From: an uncultured Pelagibacteraceae bacterium
GTDB lineage: Bacteria > Pseudomonadota > Alphaproteobacteria > Pelagibacterales > Pelagibacteraceae
Reading direction: 5' to 3'
Assembly: GCA_902536385.1 (NCBI GenBank)
Contig: CACAWY010000001.1
Coordinates: 62,001-126,000 of the forward strand
DNA: 64,000 nucleotides
The stretch's first letter is position 1; each line of letters starts with the position of its first letter. Under the pieces are notes generated by a model. The model made no database searches and was not told the DNA's origin. It saw only the letters and a program-made list of their open reading frames with translations. Shown one piece after another: positions 47,327 to 56,556 of this stretch. The translations under genes were made by a program, and so were the position numbers.

Positions 47327-49684
47327 ATGTTAAAATTTATCAATTTTTCAGCAAAATTTATAATTTCATTCGTTATACTTGTATTATTGTTTAGCTTTTC
47401 AACGCTTTGGTACTTTTCTATAGGATTACCGGATTATAAAAAATTATCTAACTACCAACCTCCCATCTCAAGTAGAGTTTATTCAGAAGATGGAAAATTA
47501 ATAGCTGAATATGCTTTGCAAAAAAGACTTTTTGTACCCTACGAGTCTATACCTAAAAAAGTAATTAATTCATTTCTGTCAGCTGAGGATAAAAATTTTT
47601 TTACACATCCAGGGATTGATGCAAAAGGAATTTTAAGGGCAACAATCAAAAATTTAAAAAATATATCACAAAATAAAAGACTAGAAGGTGCATCAACAAT
47701 TACTCAGCAGGTAGCAAAAAATTTTCTTTTGAATAACGAAGTATCTTTAAAAAGAAAAATTAAAGAAGCTATATTAGCTTTCAGAATAGAGAGGGCCTAT
47801 TCTAAAGAAAGAATTTTAGAACTTTATTTAAATCAAATTTATCTTGGACAAGGAACTTATGGAATAGCTGCAGCTAGTTTAGAATATTTTGATAAATCAA
47901 TTAAAGAACTAAACTACCCAGATGCTGCTTTACTAGCAGCACTACCTAAGGCACCTAGTAAATACAACCCTTATAAATATCCTGAAGTAGGAAAGTTCAG
48001 AAGAAATTTAGTTTTAGAAAACTTAAGAGAAAATAACTTTATTTCAAAAAAAGAATTAGACGAATTTAAAAATTCAAAATTGATTTTAAAAAAAAGAAAA
48101 ATTGAAATAGTTAATGAAGCAAACTCATATACTGAAGAGGTTAGAAGGTCAGTAAACAACAATTATGGTTTTGAAAAACTATATTCTCAAGGATTAAGTA
48201 TCAAAACTCCTTTAAATATTAATTACCAAAAACAAGCTTTAAATTCTTTAAGAAAAGGCATAGAGGAATATGATAAAAGACGAGGCTGGAGAGGTCCAAT
48301 AACTAATAAAATAAAAGATTCAAATTGGAAAAATAGAATTGAAAAATATAAACTAGATCCAACTTTATCTTGGCATTTTGCTGAAATTGTTGAGTTTGAC
48401 AATTCTAAAATCAGATTCAAAACTTTAACGAAAGATACAAACATTTTAGGAACTATTCAGCTAAATAATTTAAAATGGATATTACAAAAAACCAAAACAA
48501 TTAATGATAAATTTAAAGTTGGAGACATCATTTTTGTGAAAAAAGAAAAGGATAACTGGTCTTTAAAACAGTATCCCAAGGTAAATGGAGGGATTGTTGT
48601 ATTGGACCCTTTTACCGGAAACGTAAAAGCTTTGGTAGGAGGATTTAATTTTAAATCAAGTGAGTTTAATAGAGTAACTCAAGCAAAAAGACAACCAGGA
48701 TCAGCTTTTAAACCGATCGTTTATGCTTCAGCTTTAGAAAATGGATTTGCACCAAACTCAATAATTTTAGATGCGCCCTTTGTAGAAAGCCAAGGAGTTG
48801 GATTAAAAAATTGGAAACCAGAGAATTATGGTAAAAAATTCTATGGACCGACAACTTTAAGAAAAGGTATTGAATATTCACGAAATTTAATGACAGTAAG
48901 AATAGCTAAAATTTTAGGTTTAGAAAAAATTTTGGAATTATCTCAAAAGCTAAATATATATGATGAATTACCAGAGTTATTATCAGTCTCATTAGGAGCA
49001 GCTGAAACAAATTTGATAAATTTAACATCAGCATATGCGCCTTTTGTAAATGGTGGAAAAAAGATAGAGCCCAATTTAATTTCAAGAATTCAAGACAGAA
49101 GAGGCCAAACAATATTTAGGATAAAAAGCAGAGAATGTTTAGGCTGTGATAAATTTATAAACCAGTCCCAAGATTATCCGATTATCGTAAATAAAAGTGA
49201 ACGTGTTTTTAGCGAGGAAACTGCTTATCAAATGGTGTCAATTTTAAATGGTGCAGTTGAAAGAGGCACAGCCAAAAAATTAAGATCTTTAAAATTACCT
49301 GTGGCTGGAAAAACTGGAACAACGAATGATAATTTTGATGCTTGGTTTATTGGTTTTACATCAAATTTAGTAATTGGAGTTTATATAGGGTATGATAACC
49401 CCAGAACACTAGGGAAGTACGAGACAGGTTCTAAAGCAGCGTTACCAATTTTTAAAGATTTCATCGAAAATGCATTATTCAAAGAGGATTTTAATAATTT
49501 TAAAATACCGAAAAATATCTATCTTACGTCTATTAACTACGATACTGGCATGAAGTCATTAGCGGGCGATAAAAAAGTTATTGTTGAAGCTCTTAAAAGA
49601 AAAGATATTAACAATTTCGATAATAATAATTTAATTTCAATTGGTGATCGTGATACATTAGTTAAATTTAGGCAGTTTTATTAA
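47327..49684 (+). CDS. mrcA: Penicillin-binding protein 1A (bifunctional transglycosylase/transpeptidase)
   Basis: This is a class A PBP that polymerises and cross-links peptidoglycan. The 785-residue protein has an N-terminal membrane anchor (residues ~8-30). The glycosyltransferase domain carries FLSAEDKNFFTHPGID and GASTITQQVAKN. A middle OB-like domain follows. The transpeptidase motifs are SAFK near residue 460, SRN near 523 and KTG in AGKTGTTND near 661. The stop shares one base with the prfB start, so the genes are probably translationally coupled. Confidence 0.96.
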   Translation: MLKFINFSAKFIISFVILVLLFSFSTLWYFSIGLPDYKKLSNYQPPISSRVYSEDGKLIAEYALQKRLFVPYESIPKKVINSFLSAEDKNFFTHPGIDAKGILRATIKNLKNISQNKRLEGASTITQQVAKNFLLNNEVSLKRKIKEAILAFRIERAYSKERILELYLNQIYLGQGTYGIAAASLEYFDKSIKELNYPDAALLAALPKAPSKYNPYKYPEVGKFRRNLVLENLRENNFISKKELDEFKNSKLILKKRKIEIVNEANSYTEEVRRSVNNNYGFEKLYSQGLSIKTPLNINYQKQALNSLRKGIEEYDKRRGWRGPITNKIKDSNWKNRIEKYKLDPTLSWHFAEIVEFDNSKIRFKTLTKDTNILGTIQLNNLKWILQKTKTINDKFKVGDIIFVKKEKDNWSLKQYPKVNGGIVVLDPFTGNVKALVGGFNFKSSEFNRVTQAKRQPGSAFKPIVYASALENGFAPNSIILDAPFVESQGVGLKNWKPENYGKKFYGPTTLRKGIEYSRNLMTVRIAKILGLEKILELSQKLNIYDELPELLSVSLGAAETNLINLTSAYAPFVNGGKKIEPNLISRIQDRRGQTIFRIKSRECLGCDKFINQSQDYPIIVNKSERVFSEETAYQMVSILNGAVERGTAKKLRSLKLPVAGKTGTTNDNFDAWFIGFTSNLVIGVYIGYDNPRTLGKYETGSKAALPIFKDFIENALFKEDFNNFKIPKNIYLTSINYDTGMKSLAGDKKVIVEALKRKDINNFDNNNLISIGDRDTLVKFRQFY

Positions 49685-50773
49685 TGGAAAGTTTTGAAAA
49701 TAAATTATCTAGGATTGAAAATACTCTAAAGAATATAAGGGGGTATCTTTGATAAAAACGAGATCAATATTAAATTAGAAGAAATAGAGAAAACTTTACA
49801 AGAAGAAAATTTTTGGAAAAACAAAGATCTTGTTAAAAAGACTGTTAAACAAAAAAAGATTTTTGAAGACATATTAAATTCATATAAAAAAATTAATATT
49901 GATGTAAATAATCTAAAAGATTTATTCAAACTGGCGTCTCAAGAAAAAGATGAGGAAACAATTAAAGATTGTAACAATAAAATTGAAGAAATAAGATTAA
50001 AATTGAGAAGAACTGAGATCAATTGTTTTCTTTCAGGTGAGAATGATGATTTAAATATTTTTTTAGAAATTCACGCAGGAGCAGGGGGTACAGAAAGTCA
50101 AGACTGGGCAGATATGCTTCGACGTATGTACATGAAGTGGTTTGATAAAAAAGGATATAAATATCAAATTATTAGCGAACATCGCGGAGAAGAAGCTGGC
50201 ATTAAATCATGTACCATCAAGGCAGAAGGAAATTATTTATATGGCTTGATGCGAGCAGAGTCCGGTGTTCATAGACTTGTTAGGATTTCTCCATTTGATA
50301 GCGGAGCAAGGAGACATACTAGTTTTGCAAGTGTTTGGATTTATCCAGCTATTGACGATGACATCAACATTAAAATAGATGAAAAAGATTTAAGAATTGA
50401 TACTTATAGATCAAGTGGCGCTGGTGGCCAACACGTAAATACAACAGATAGCGCTGTAAGGATCACACACTTACCTACAAAGATTGTAGTTCAATGCCAA
50501 AACGAAAGATCCCAACATAAAAATAAAGAAACTTGCTATAAAATGTTAAGAGCAAGACTTTATGAAAATGAGATGCAAAAAAGAGAAGAGGAAAATCAAA
50601 AAGAACTGAGCAATAAAACAGATATAGGATGGGGGCATCAAATTAGATCATATGTTTTACAACCATATCAAATGGTTAAAGATTTAAGAAATAAATTAGA
50701 AAATACTAACCCAACAAGTGTGCTGGATGGAAATATAGATCAATTTATAGAGGAAGGTATTAAAAATCGGTAA
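49684..50773 (+). CDS. prfB: Peptide chain release factor 2 (programmed +1 frameshift)
   Basis: RF2 ends translation at UGA and UAA. The gene is split into two frames. Codons 1-22 (from ATG 49684) end at an in-frame TGA (49750-49752). Synthesis must slip +1 at CTT to continue GAT-AAA-AAC at 49751, giving about 362 residues, close to the E. coli length. The RF2-type SPF codon-recognition tripeptide (RISPFDSG) and the catalytic GGQ loop (SGAGGQHVNTT) are both downstream. The site is the classical autoregulatory one. The start shares its first base with the mrcA stop, and the stop overlaps the next gene's ATG by one base. Confidence 0.97.
49738..49752 (+). other. RF2 programmed +1 frameshift site
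   Basis: The sequence AGGGGGTATCTTTGA matches the canonical prfB recoding signal: a Shine-Dalgarno-like AGGGGG three bases ahead of the slippery CTT, then the UGA stop. Low RF2 slows termination at UGA and lets the ribosome slip to UUU, so RF2 controls its own level. Conservation is essentially exact. Confidence 0.95.
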
Positions 50774-52959
50774 TGAAAAAATTTTTACTTATTTTTTTTT
50801 TACTTATTTCTGCTATCGTAGTTTTTTTTGTAACTTTACTAGCTACTACTGGAATTAAAACTACAAAATTTAATTCATTCATTACACAAAAAATAAGTCA
50901 GAATAATAAAGAAATTAATCTAAGTTTGAATATTATAAAGTTTAAACTTGACATAAAAAAACTAAGTTTATTTCTAGAAACAAATAATCCACGAATTGAC
51001 TACAGAAATGTTTCTATACCCGCAGATGCCATAAGAGTTTATATTGATTTCTTTTCTTTAATAAAATCTGAAACTGAAATAAAAAAAATTAATTTTGTTC
51101 TAAATAAAATTAACATAGATCAATTAAAAAAAATATCTATTTCTTTTAAGCCATCAAACTTAAAAAGATTCATTAACAATAATATTGAAAAAGGAATTTT
51201 AAATACAGAAATCGAGATATATTTTAAAAACAATCAGTTGGACGATTTTATTGCAAAAGGAAATATTTTAGATTTGAGAACCAATTTTTTAGATGATTTA
51301 ATTTTAGAAAATACATCGTTTTCATTCTTTGCAGATAAAAGCGATATACTTATTAAAAATTTTTACAGCCAAACCAATAGTGTGAAGATAGAAGAAGGTG
51401 ATATAAAAATTGGTCTATCAAAAGAAATTAAAATTGATAGCAATTTTAAAAGTAAAATTAAATTTAACAAAAATATAACCAATAATGATAAGTTTTTTTC
51501 TAAATTTGATTATCTTAAAAATTTTTCAGTAATAGAGTCAGAATTATTTAATAAATTATCATTAACTTTTGATCAAACTTACAAATTAAAAAACTATGAT
51601 TATAATAATAACGGAAAGATAATTAAAGCAGAAGTAAATATTAGTAATACTCCAAAAAACTTTTTTTTAAAGGAGAAGATTAATCAGTTGGTTTTTAAAA
51701 ACTCAGAAATAAAAACTATTTTAAGCAACAAAAAAAGATCGATTAATCTTTTCGGAGATTACTCTTTTGACCAAGATGATTTTCTCTCGTTTAAACTTAA
51801 AAATAATACGATTGATGGAATAAATAAACTTAATATAAATGCAGAATTTAAAAAGCCTATAGAAATTGAGTTAGTAAATTATGAAAAGCCAAAGAATTTA
51901 GTTGCTAATATCTCATTTGATCTAGAGAAACAAAAAGATTCTTATATTATTAATGAACTTAATTATAAAGAAAATAAAACTTCAATTATTTTAAAGGAAA
52001 TTAAAATAAGTGAAAATAAATTAAAATCATTAAAAAAAGTTTCAGTCAAAACTTTTGATGGTGGTAATAAAAATAATGATTTTTCATTATTATTTGGTAA
52101 AAACATTTCGATAAAAGGCACTCTGTTTGATGCTAGTAATTTACAAAAAATTTTAAGCAATAAATCAGGTAAAAATAATTTTGAAAATTTAAATACAGAT
52201 ATTGAAATTGATATACAAAATATAATTGCGCCTTTATCAGAAAAATTAAAAAATTTTAAACTTTTAGGAAGAGTTGAAAAAGGAAGTTTCACTAAGATTT
52301 CTTCAAAAGGAGATTTTGGAAAAAGTAATTTTTTAGACATTTCAATGAAGAAAAACAAAAGTGACAATAAAAGATATTTAGAAATTTACTCAGATATTGC
52401 GAAACCTCTTTTAACTGAATACAGTTTTTTTAAGGGTTTAAGTGGTGGTAAATTATTGTACTCTTCAGTGATAGAGGAAAATTCTTTTAAATCAAAACTT
52501 CTAATTGAAAATTTTAAAGTTATTAATGCCCCAGGGATGGTAAAATTACTTTCACTTGCAGATTTGGGAGGGCTGGCAGATTTAGCGGAAGGTGAGGGGA
52601 TATCTTTCGATATTTTAGAAATAAATATGGAAAAAATAAATGATACATTAAAACTTAATGAAATTCTCGCACTCGGACCAAGCGTCTCGGTTTTGATGGA
52701 GGGATATCAAGATCCAAATGTGACTAGTTTAAGAGGAACTTTGGTTCCAGCTAAAACTTTAAATAAATTGATTTCCAAAATACCAGTTATTGGAGATATA
52801 GTTATTCCTAAAGAAGTGGGTGAAGGATTATTTGGAATAAGTTTTAAACTTAAAGGACCCCCTGGAAAAGTCAAAACTACAATCAACCCGATAAGAACAA
52901 TTACTCCACGATTTATTCAAAAAATTATTGACAAAAGAAAAAATTCTAAATTACCTTGA
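50773..52959 (+). CDS. AsmA/YhdP-like large envelope protein
   Basis: This 728-residue protein has one N-terminal membrane helix (residues ~4-27) and a very long beta-rich, lysine/asparagine-rich periplasmic region. Its C-terminal domain, around GMVKLLSLADLGGLADLAEGEGISFD and the GPSVSVLMEGYQD and KLKGPPGKVKTTINP patterns, resembles the AsmA_2/YhdP-type end. Proteins of this kind are proposed to bridge the envelope and carry phospholipids to the outer membrane. The exact subfamily is uncertain. It starts within the prfB stop and converges on tyrS with a 14-base overlap. Confidence 0.8.
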   Translation: MKKFLLIFFLLISAIVVFFVTLLATTGIKTTKFNSFITQKISQNNKEINLSLNIIKFKLDIKKLSLFLETNNPRIDYRNVSIPADAIRVYIDFFSLIKSETEIKKINFVLNKINIDQLKKISISFKPSNLKRFINNNIEKGILNTEIEIYFKNNQLDDFIAKGNILDLRTNFLDDLILENTSFSFFADKSDILIKNFYSQTNSVKIEEGDIKIGLSKEIKIDSNFKSKIKFNKNITNNDKFFSKFDYLKNFSVIESELFNKLSLTFDQTYKLKNYDYNNNGKIIKAEVNISNTPKNFFLKEKINQLVFKNSEIKTILSNKKRSINLFGDYSFDQDDFLSFKLKNNTIDGINKLNINAEFKKPIEIELVNYEKPKNLVANISFDLEKQKDSYIINELNYKENKTSIILKEIKISENKLKSLKKVSVKTFDGGNKNNDFSLLFGKNISIKGTLFDASNLQKILSNKSGKNNFENLNTDIEIDIQNIIAPLSEKLKNFKLLGRVEKGSFTKISSKGDFGKSNFLDISMKKNKSDNKRYLEIYSDIAKPLLTEYSFFKGLSGGKLLYSSVIEENSFKSKLLIENFKVINAPGMVKLLSLADLGGLADLAEGEGISFDILEINMEKINDTLKLNEILALGPSVSVLMEGYQDPNVTSLRGTLVPAKTLNKLISKIPVIGDIVIPKEVGEGLFGISFKLKGPPGKVKTTINPIRTITPRFIQKIIDKRKNSKLP

Positions 52960-54184
52960 TTAAATAATGTTTCTTTTTTCCTAAAGAAATTTTTAATCTT
53001 TTTTCTTTAAAATCATTGTCTTTTATAATTTTTTTATAATCATTTAATAATACATCGTTTATTTTCATACCCTTATTATCTATTACTCTTCTTGCTTCAC
53101 TCTTAGACGAAACAACTTTATTTACTGACAAGAAATCTAAAAGATTAATTCCTTTCTTTAAATCTAATGATCTTACTTCTATTACAGGAAGGTTTGATCC
53201 AATACCTTTGCTTTCAAAGGTTTCTTTAGCAGTTTTTTCTGCCTCTTGGGAAGCCTTAAGTCCATGTAGAATTTTTGTTGCTTTGTTTGCAAGTAAAATC
53301 TTGAGATTATTTATATTTTTTTCTTCATTACAAAGTTTTTTGATTTTTTCCTGATTTATTTCTGTAAAAAAATTTAAAAACTTTTCAACATCACGATCAT
53401 CCGTGTTTCTCCAGAACTGCCAATATTCATATGGTGAAAATAATTCTGAATTTAGCCATATCGCACCTTTTTCTGTTTTTCCCATTTTAGTTCCAGACGC
53501 TAGTGTAATTAAAGGAGATGTTAGCCCAAATGACTCTTTTCTTAAAATTCTTCTGATCAAATCAACGCCATTGATAATATTTCCCCATTGATCCGATCCT
53601 CCTATTTGCAAGATACAATTATTTTTTTTAAATAAATTGTAAAAATCATATGCTTGTAATATCATATAATTAAATTCCATATAACTAAGTGATTGTTCTC
53701 GATCCAATCTCAATTTGACACTTTCGAATGTTAACATCTTATTTATAGTAAAGTGACTCCCGATCTCTCTAAGGAATTTAATATAATTCAACTTAGTGAG
53801 CCACTTAGCATTATCCACAAATAAAGGTTTTGTTTTTTTGTTAGAAAAATCAAGAACTTTTTTAAAAACATTCTTGATACTTTTAATATTTTTTTTTATT
53901 TCATTTTCATTTAGAATTTTTCGAGTATTATCTTTCCCTGACGGATCACCAATTAGTGTTGTGCCACCACCTAGTAGAACTATTGGACGATGGCCATATT
54001 TTTGCATCAATTTCATTATCATTATTTGAAGAAGACTGCCTACGTGCAAGCTACTTGCTGTGCAGTCAAAGCCTATATAACCTGAAATTGACTTTTTATT
54101 ACAAATTTCACTTAGTTTTCCAATATCTGTGCATTGACTCAGATATCCGCGAGACTGCATTTCAATTAGAAATTTATTTTTCAT
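52946..54184 (-). CDS. tyrS: Tyrosine--tRNA ligase
   Basis: This is a class I synthetase of 412 residues. The HIGH-type motif appears as HVGSLLQI near residue 47 after FDCTASSLHVGS. The KMSKS loop is KMGKTEKGA near 235. The tyrosine-binding YMILQAYDF and GGSDQWGNI are intact. An S4-like RNA-binding domain with VSSKSEARRVIDNKG is at the C-terminus. It diverges from anmK across 55 bases. Confidence 0.97.
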   Translation of the reverse strand: MKNKFLIEMQSRGYLSQCTDIGKLSEICNKKSISGYIGFDCTASSLHVGSLLQIMIMKLMQKYGHRPIVLLGGGTTLIGDPSGKDNTRKILNENEIKKNIKSIKNVFKKVLDFSNKKTKPLFVDNAKWLTKLNYIKFLREIGSHFTINKMLTFESVKLRLDREQSLSYMEFNYMILQAYDFYNLFKKNNCILQIGGSDQWGNIINGVDLIRRILRKESFGLTSPLITLASGTKMGKTEKGAIWLNSELFSPYEYWQFWRNTDDRDVEKFLNFFTEINQEKIKKLCNEEKNINNLKILLANKATKILHGLKASQEAEKTAKETFESKGIGSNLPVIEVRSLDLKKGINLLDFLSVNKVVSSKSEARRVIDNKGMKINDVLLNDYKKIIKDNDFKEKRLKISLGKKKHYLIKVI

Positions 54185-54239
54185 AGCACAATTTGTTTAA
54201 ACTACTATTATACCAAAATTGTTATAAATAAATAAAAAT

Positions 54240-55358
54240 ATGCAAAAAAAATATACGTCTTTAGGCTTAATGAGTGGAACATCTGGAGATGGTGTTGATG
54301 CTTCTATCATAAATTCTAATGGGTTAGATCAATTTGAAGTTATCAAAGACAAATACTTTGAGTATGATTCTAAAATTTTTAATGACTTAATTTTTTTAAA
54401 GGAAAGGGTGGTCACAGCATTAGACTTAAAAAAACTAACAAAAGAATTAAAAGATTTAGAGAGAAATATAACTTTATTTCATGCAAAAATAGTCAAAGAC
54501 TTAGCCGTAAATGAAACAGATTTATTAGTAGGTTTTCATGGTCAAACTATATACCATAATTCAAAAGAAAAAATTTCTTTTCAATTGGGAGATGGAAAAT
54601 TATTAAACCAGCTTACAAATAAAAAAATTATTTTCAATTTTAGAAAAAACGATATTTTAAATGGAGGCGAAGGAGCTCCACTAACACCAATTTTCCATCA
54701 AGTAGTTGTAAATAAAAAAAAAATTAAACTACCAGTATGTATTCTCAATATTGGAGGAATTTCTAATATTACTATTGTTAAAGACCCTTTTGATGTTACT
54801 AAGATAATAAGTAAAGATATTGGACCCGGAAATTGTTTGATCGATTCATGGATAAGAAGTAATTCTAACAAAAAATACGATAAAGATGGTTATCTAGCAT
54901 CTATTGGAAAAAGAAATGAGATAATTTTTGAACAAGCTCAAGAACTTTATTCAAATAGAATTAATAAAGACAAACTTTCATTTGATACAAACGATTTTGA
55001 TATTTCTTTTTCAAGGGGCTTAACTTTAGAAGATGGCGCTAAAACACTCACAGATTTCTCTGCAAGCATAATTGGTGAATCATTATCATTATCGCTTGGT
55101 TCAGAAAATAAAATTAAAGAGATACTTATTTGTGGCGGAGGAAGGAAAAATAAAAATCTTTTAGACTCTATAAAAGAATATATTCCTAGAGGAATACAAG
55201 TTAAATTGATCGATGAATACGAAATTAATGGAGACTTCGTAGAGTCACAAGCATTTGCTTTTTTAGCTATAAGATCTTATAAAAAACTTCCAATAAGTTT
55301 TCCTAACACAACAAACTGTAAACAGCCTTGTAGTGGAGGTGAAATTATAGAAAATTAA
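54240..55358 (+). CDS. anmK: Anhydro-N-acetylmuramic acid kinase
   Basis: AnmK cleaves and phosphorylates the 1,6-anhydroMurNAc released by lytic transglycosylases, returning cell-wall sugar to metabolism. The 372-residue protein has the N-terminal signature GLMSGTSGDGVDAS, LVGFHGQTIYH, LNIGGISNIT, DIGPGNCLIDSW and CGGGRKN in order. Back-to-back tyrS/anmK placement is common in alphaproteobacteria. It shares a four-base TTAA with the convergent hydrolase gene. Confidence 0.96.
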   Translation: MQKKYTSLGLMSGTSGDGVDASIINSNGLDQFEVIKDKYFEYDSKIFNDLIFLKERVVTALDLKKLTKELKDLERNITLFHAKIVKDLAVNETDLLVGFHGQTIYHNSKEKISFQLGDGKLLNQLTNKKIIFNFRKNDILNGGEGAPLTPIFHQVVVNKKKIKLPVCILNIGGISNITIVKDPFDVTKIISKDIGPGNCLIDSWIRSNSNKKYDKDGYLASIGKRNEIIFEQAQELYSNRINKDKLSFDTNDFDISFSRGLTLEDGAKTLTDFSASIIGESLSLSLGSENKIKEILICGGGRKNKNLLDSIKEYIPRGIQVKLIDEYEINGDFVESQAFAFLAIRSYKKLPISFPNTTNCKQPCSGGEIIEN

Positions 55359-56011
55359 ATTAAAGCTGTTTTATCTTTAAGATATTTTTCGATTTCTAAG
55401 GCTAGGTCTTTTTCTTTATTTTTAAAAAAATGATTGGAATTTTTTATTTTTGAAAAAATCACATCCACACCTTTTTGGCTTTTAATTCTATTATCTAATT
55501 CTGTAATACTGTCTTTTGTTACCAATTCATCATTTTCGCTGTATATTACCTGTCCTGAAGTTGGGCAGGGAGCTAAAAAAGAAAAATCGTAAACGTTTGG
55601 TTGAGGAGAAACAGCAATGAAATTGTTTACCTCCGGCCTTCTCATAATAAGTTGCATACATATTAAAGATCCAAAAGAAAATCCTGATACCCAGCATTGA
55701 CTATAATCTAAGTTTTGTCTTTCAATCCAATCTAAAGCAGCAGCAGCATCAGAAAGTTCACCCAAACCGTTATCAAAAACTCCTTCGCTTTTTCCAACTC
55801 CTCTAAAATTTACTTTAATTACTGAAAATCCGTTTTCTAAAAAAATGTTATACATTAATTGTACAATTCTGTTATTCATGGTGCCACCATATTGTGGATG
55901 AGGATGTAATACGATAGCTACTGGAGAACCAAATTTTGGATTTTTATAATATTTAGCTTCTAGTCTACCAGCAGGGCCAGGAATAAAAATCTCTAAACTT
56001 TTTGGTTTCAT
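55355..56011 (-). CDS. Alpha/beta hydrolase (dienelactone-hydrolase-like)
   Basis: This 218-residue hydrolase has the nucleophile elbow SGFSFGS near residue 111. The likely acid is in YSENDELV and the catalytic His in NSNHFFKNK near 191. The HPHPQYGGTMNN and NFRGVGKSEG segments near the N-terminus match a widespread proteobacterial family of uncharacterised alpha/beta hydrolases of the YghX/COG2945 kind. Substrate is unknown. The start is 130 bases from the divergent iscR, and a Fur-like palindrome lies five bases before it. Confidence 0.85.
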   Translation of the reverse strand: MKPKSLEIFIPGPAGRLEAKYYKNPKFGSPVAIVLHPHPQYGGTMNNRIVQLMYNIFLENGFSVIKVNFRGVGKSEGVFDNGLGELSDAAAALDWIERQNLDYSQCWVSGFSFGSLICMQLIMRRPEVNNFIAVSPQPNVYDFSFLAPCPTSGQVIYSENDELVTKDSITELDNRIKSQKGVDVIFSKIKNSNHFFKNKEKDLALEIEKYLKDKTALI

Positions 56012-56015
56012 AATT

Positions 56016-56034
56016 GATAATGATTATTATTAAA
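56016..56034. promoter_or_regulatory. Fur-box-like palindrome between hydrolase and iscR
   Basis: GATAATGATTATTATTAAA agrees with the classical 19-base Fur consensus at 15 of 19 positions by hand alignment. It lies right before the hydrolase start and 107 bases before iscR. It would place the hydrolase, and perhaps the Suf operon, under iron control. Low complexity is a caution. Confidence 0.35.
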
Positions 56035-56086
56035 AATAAAAGTACAGAGTTATAGCACGTTTTTATGCGACAAATTTTTTTTTTTA

Positions 56087-56111
56087 ATCCTTACTAAATA
56101 AGTAGGAATTC
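56087..56111 (+). promoter_or_regulatory. IscR type-1-like operator upstream of iscR
   Basis: The core TACTAAATAAGTA (56092-56104), flanked by CC and GG, has the same half-site spacing (four bases, five-base gap, four bases) as the E. coli type-1 IscR site GACT-N5-AGTC. A second inverted repeat, AGTAG-GAATT-CTACT (56101-56115), overlaps it. Both lie 27-50 bases before the iscR ATG, where autorepression would be expected. A possible -10, TAATAC, follows near 56126. Confidence 0.4.
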
Positions 56112-56141
56112 TACTAAAACTATTGTAATACAACAAAAATT

Positions 56142-56552
56142 ATGAAACTTACAAATAAAGGAAGATACGCAGTTATGGCTATGGCAGACTTAGCATCTAA
56201 TGCTAGCAACGGCCCTATTAGTTTGTCGGAAATATCTATTAGACAAAACATATCTTTAGCTTATCTCGAACAAATTTTTATAAAATTAAAAGATAATAAA
56301 TTAGTTAAAAGTTCTAGAGGAGCTAATGGTGGATACATTTTAGAAAAACCAGCATCAGAAATCAGATTATCAAATATTATTTATGCTGTGGATGAAGAAG
56401 TTAAAACTCTAAATTGTAAAAAAAACTCGAAGAAAGGTTGTAATAATAAATCTACAAAATGTATTACACATAATTTATGGGACCAGTTAGATCAACATAT
56501 AAATGGATTTTTTGAAAAAGTAAAATTGCAAGATTTAGCTAAAAATAATTAA
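56142..56552 (+). CDS. iscR: Rrf2-family Fe-S regulator IscR
   Basis: This 136-residue transcription regulator has an N-terminal winged helix ([43 protein letters not shown]). Three conserved cysteines and a His serve as 2Fe-2S ligands ([19 protein letters not shown]). The cysteine spacing is C-x7-C-x6-C, slightly longer than the x5/x5 of E. coli IscR. It begins the iscR-suf operon and probably senses cluster status to control it and itself. RirA is an alternative Rrf2 assignment; the CITHNLW segment favours IscR. Confidence 0.92.
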   Translation: MKLTNKGRYAVMAMADLASNASNGPISLSEISIRQNISLAYLEQIFIKLKDNKLVKSSRGANGGYILEKPASEIRLSNIIYAVDEEVKTLNCKKNSKKGCNNKSTKCITHNLWDQLDQHINGFFEKVKLQDLAKNN

Positions 56553-56556
56553 AATT

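Noticed and set aside
49684..50003. prfB as a broken gene or pseudogene
   Set aside because: The early TGA lies in the exact RF2 recoding signal and the downstream frame is intact, so it is programmed frameshifting, not decay.
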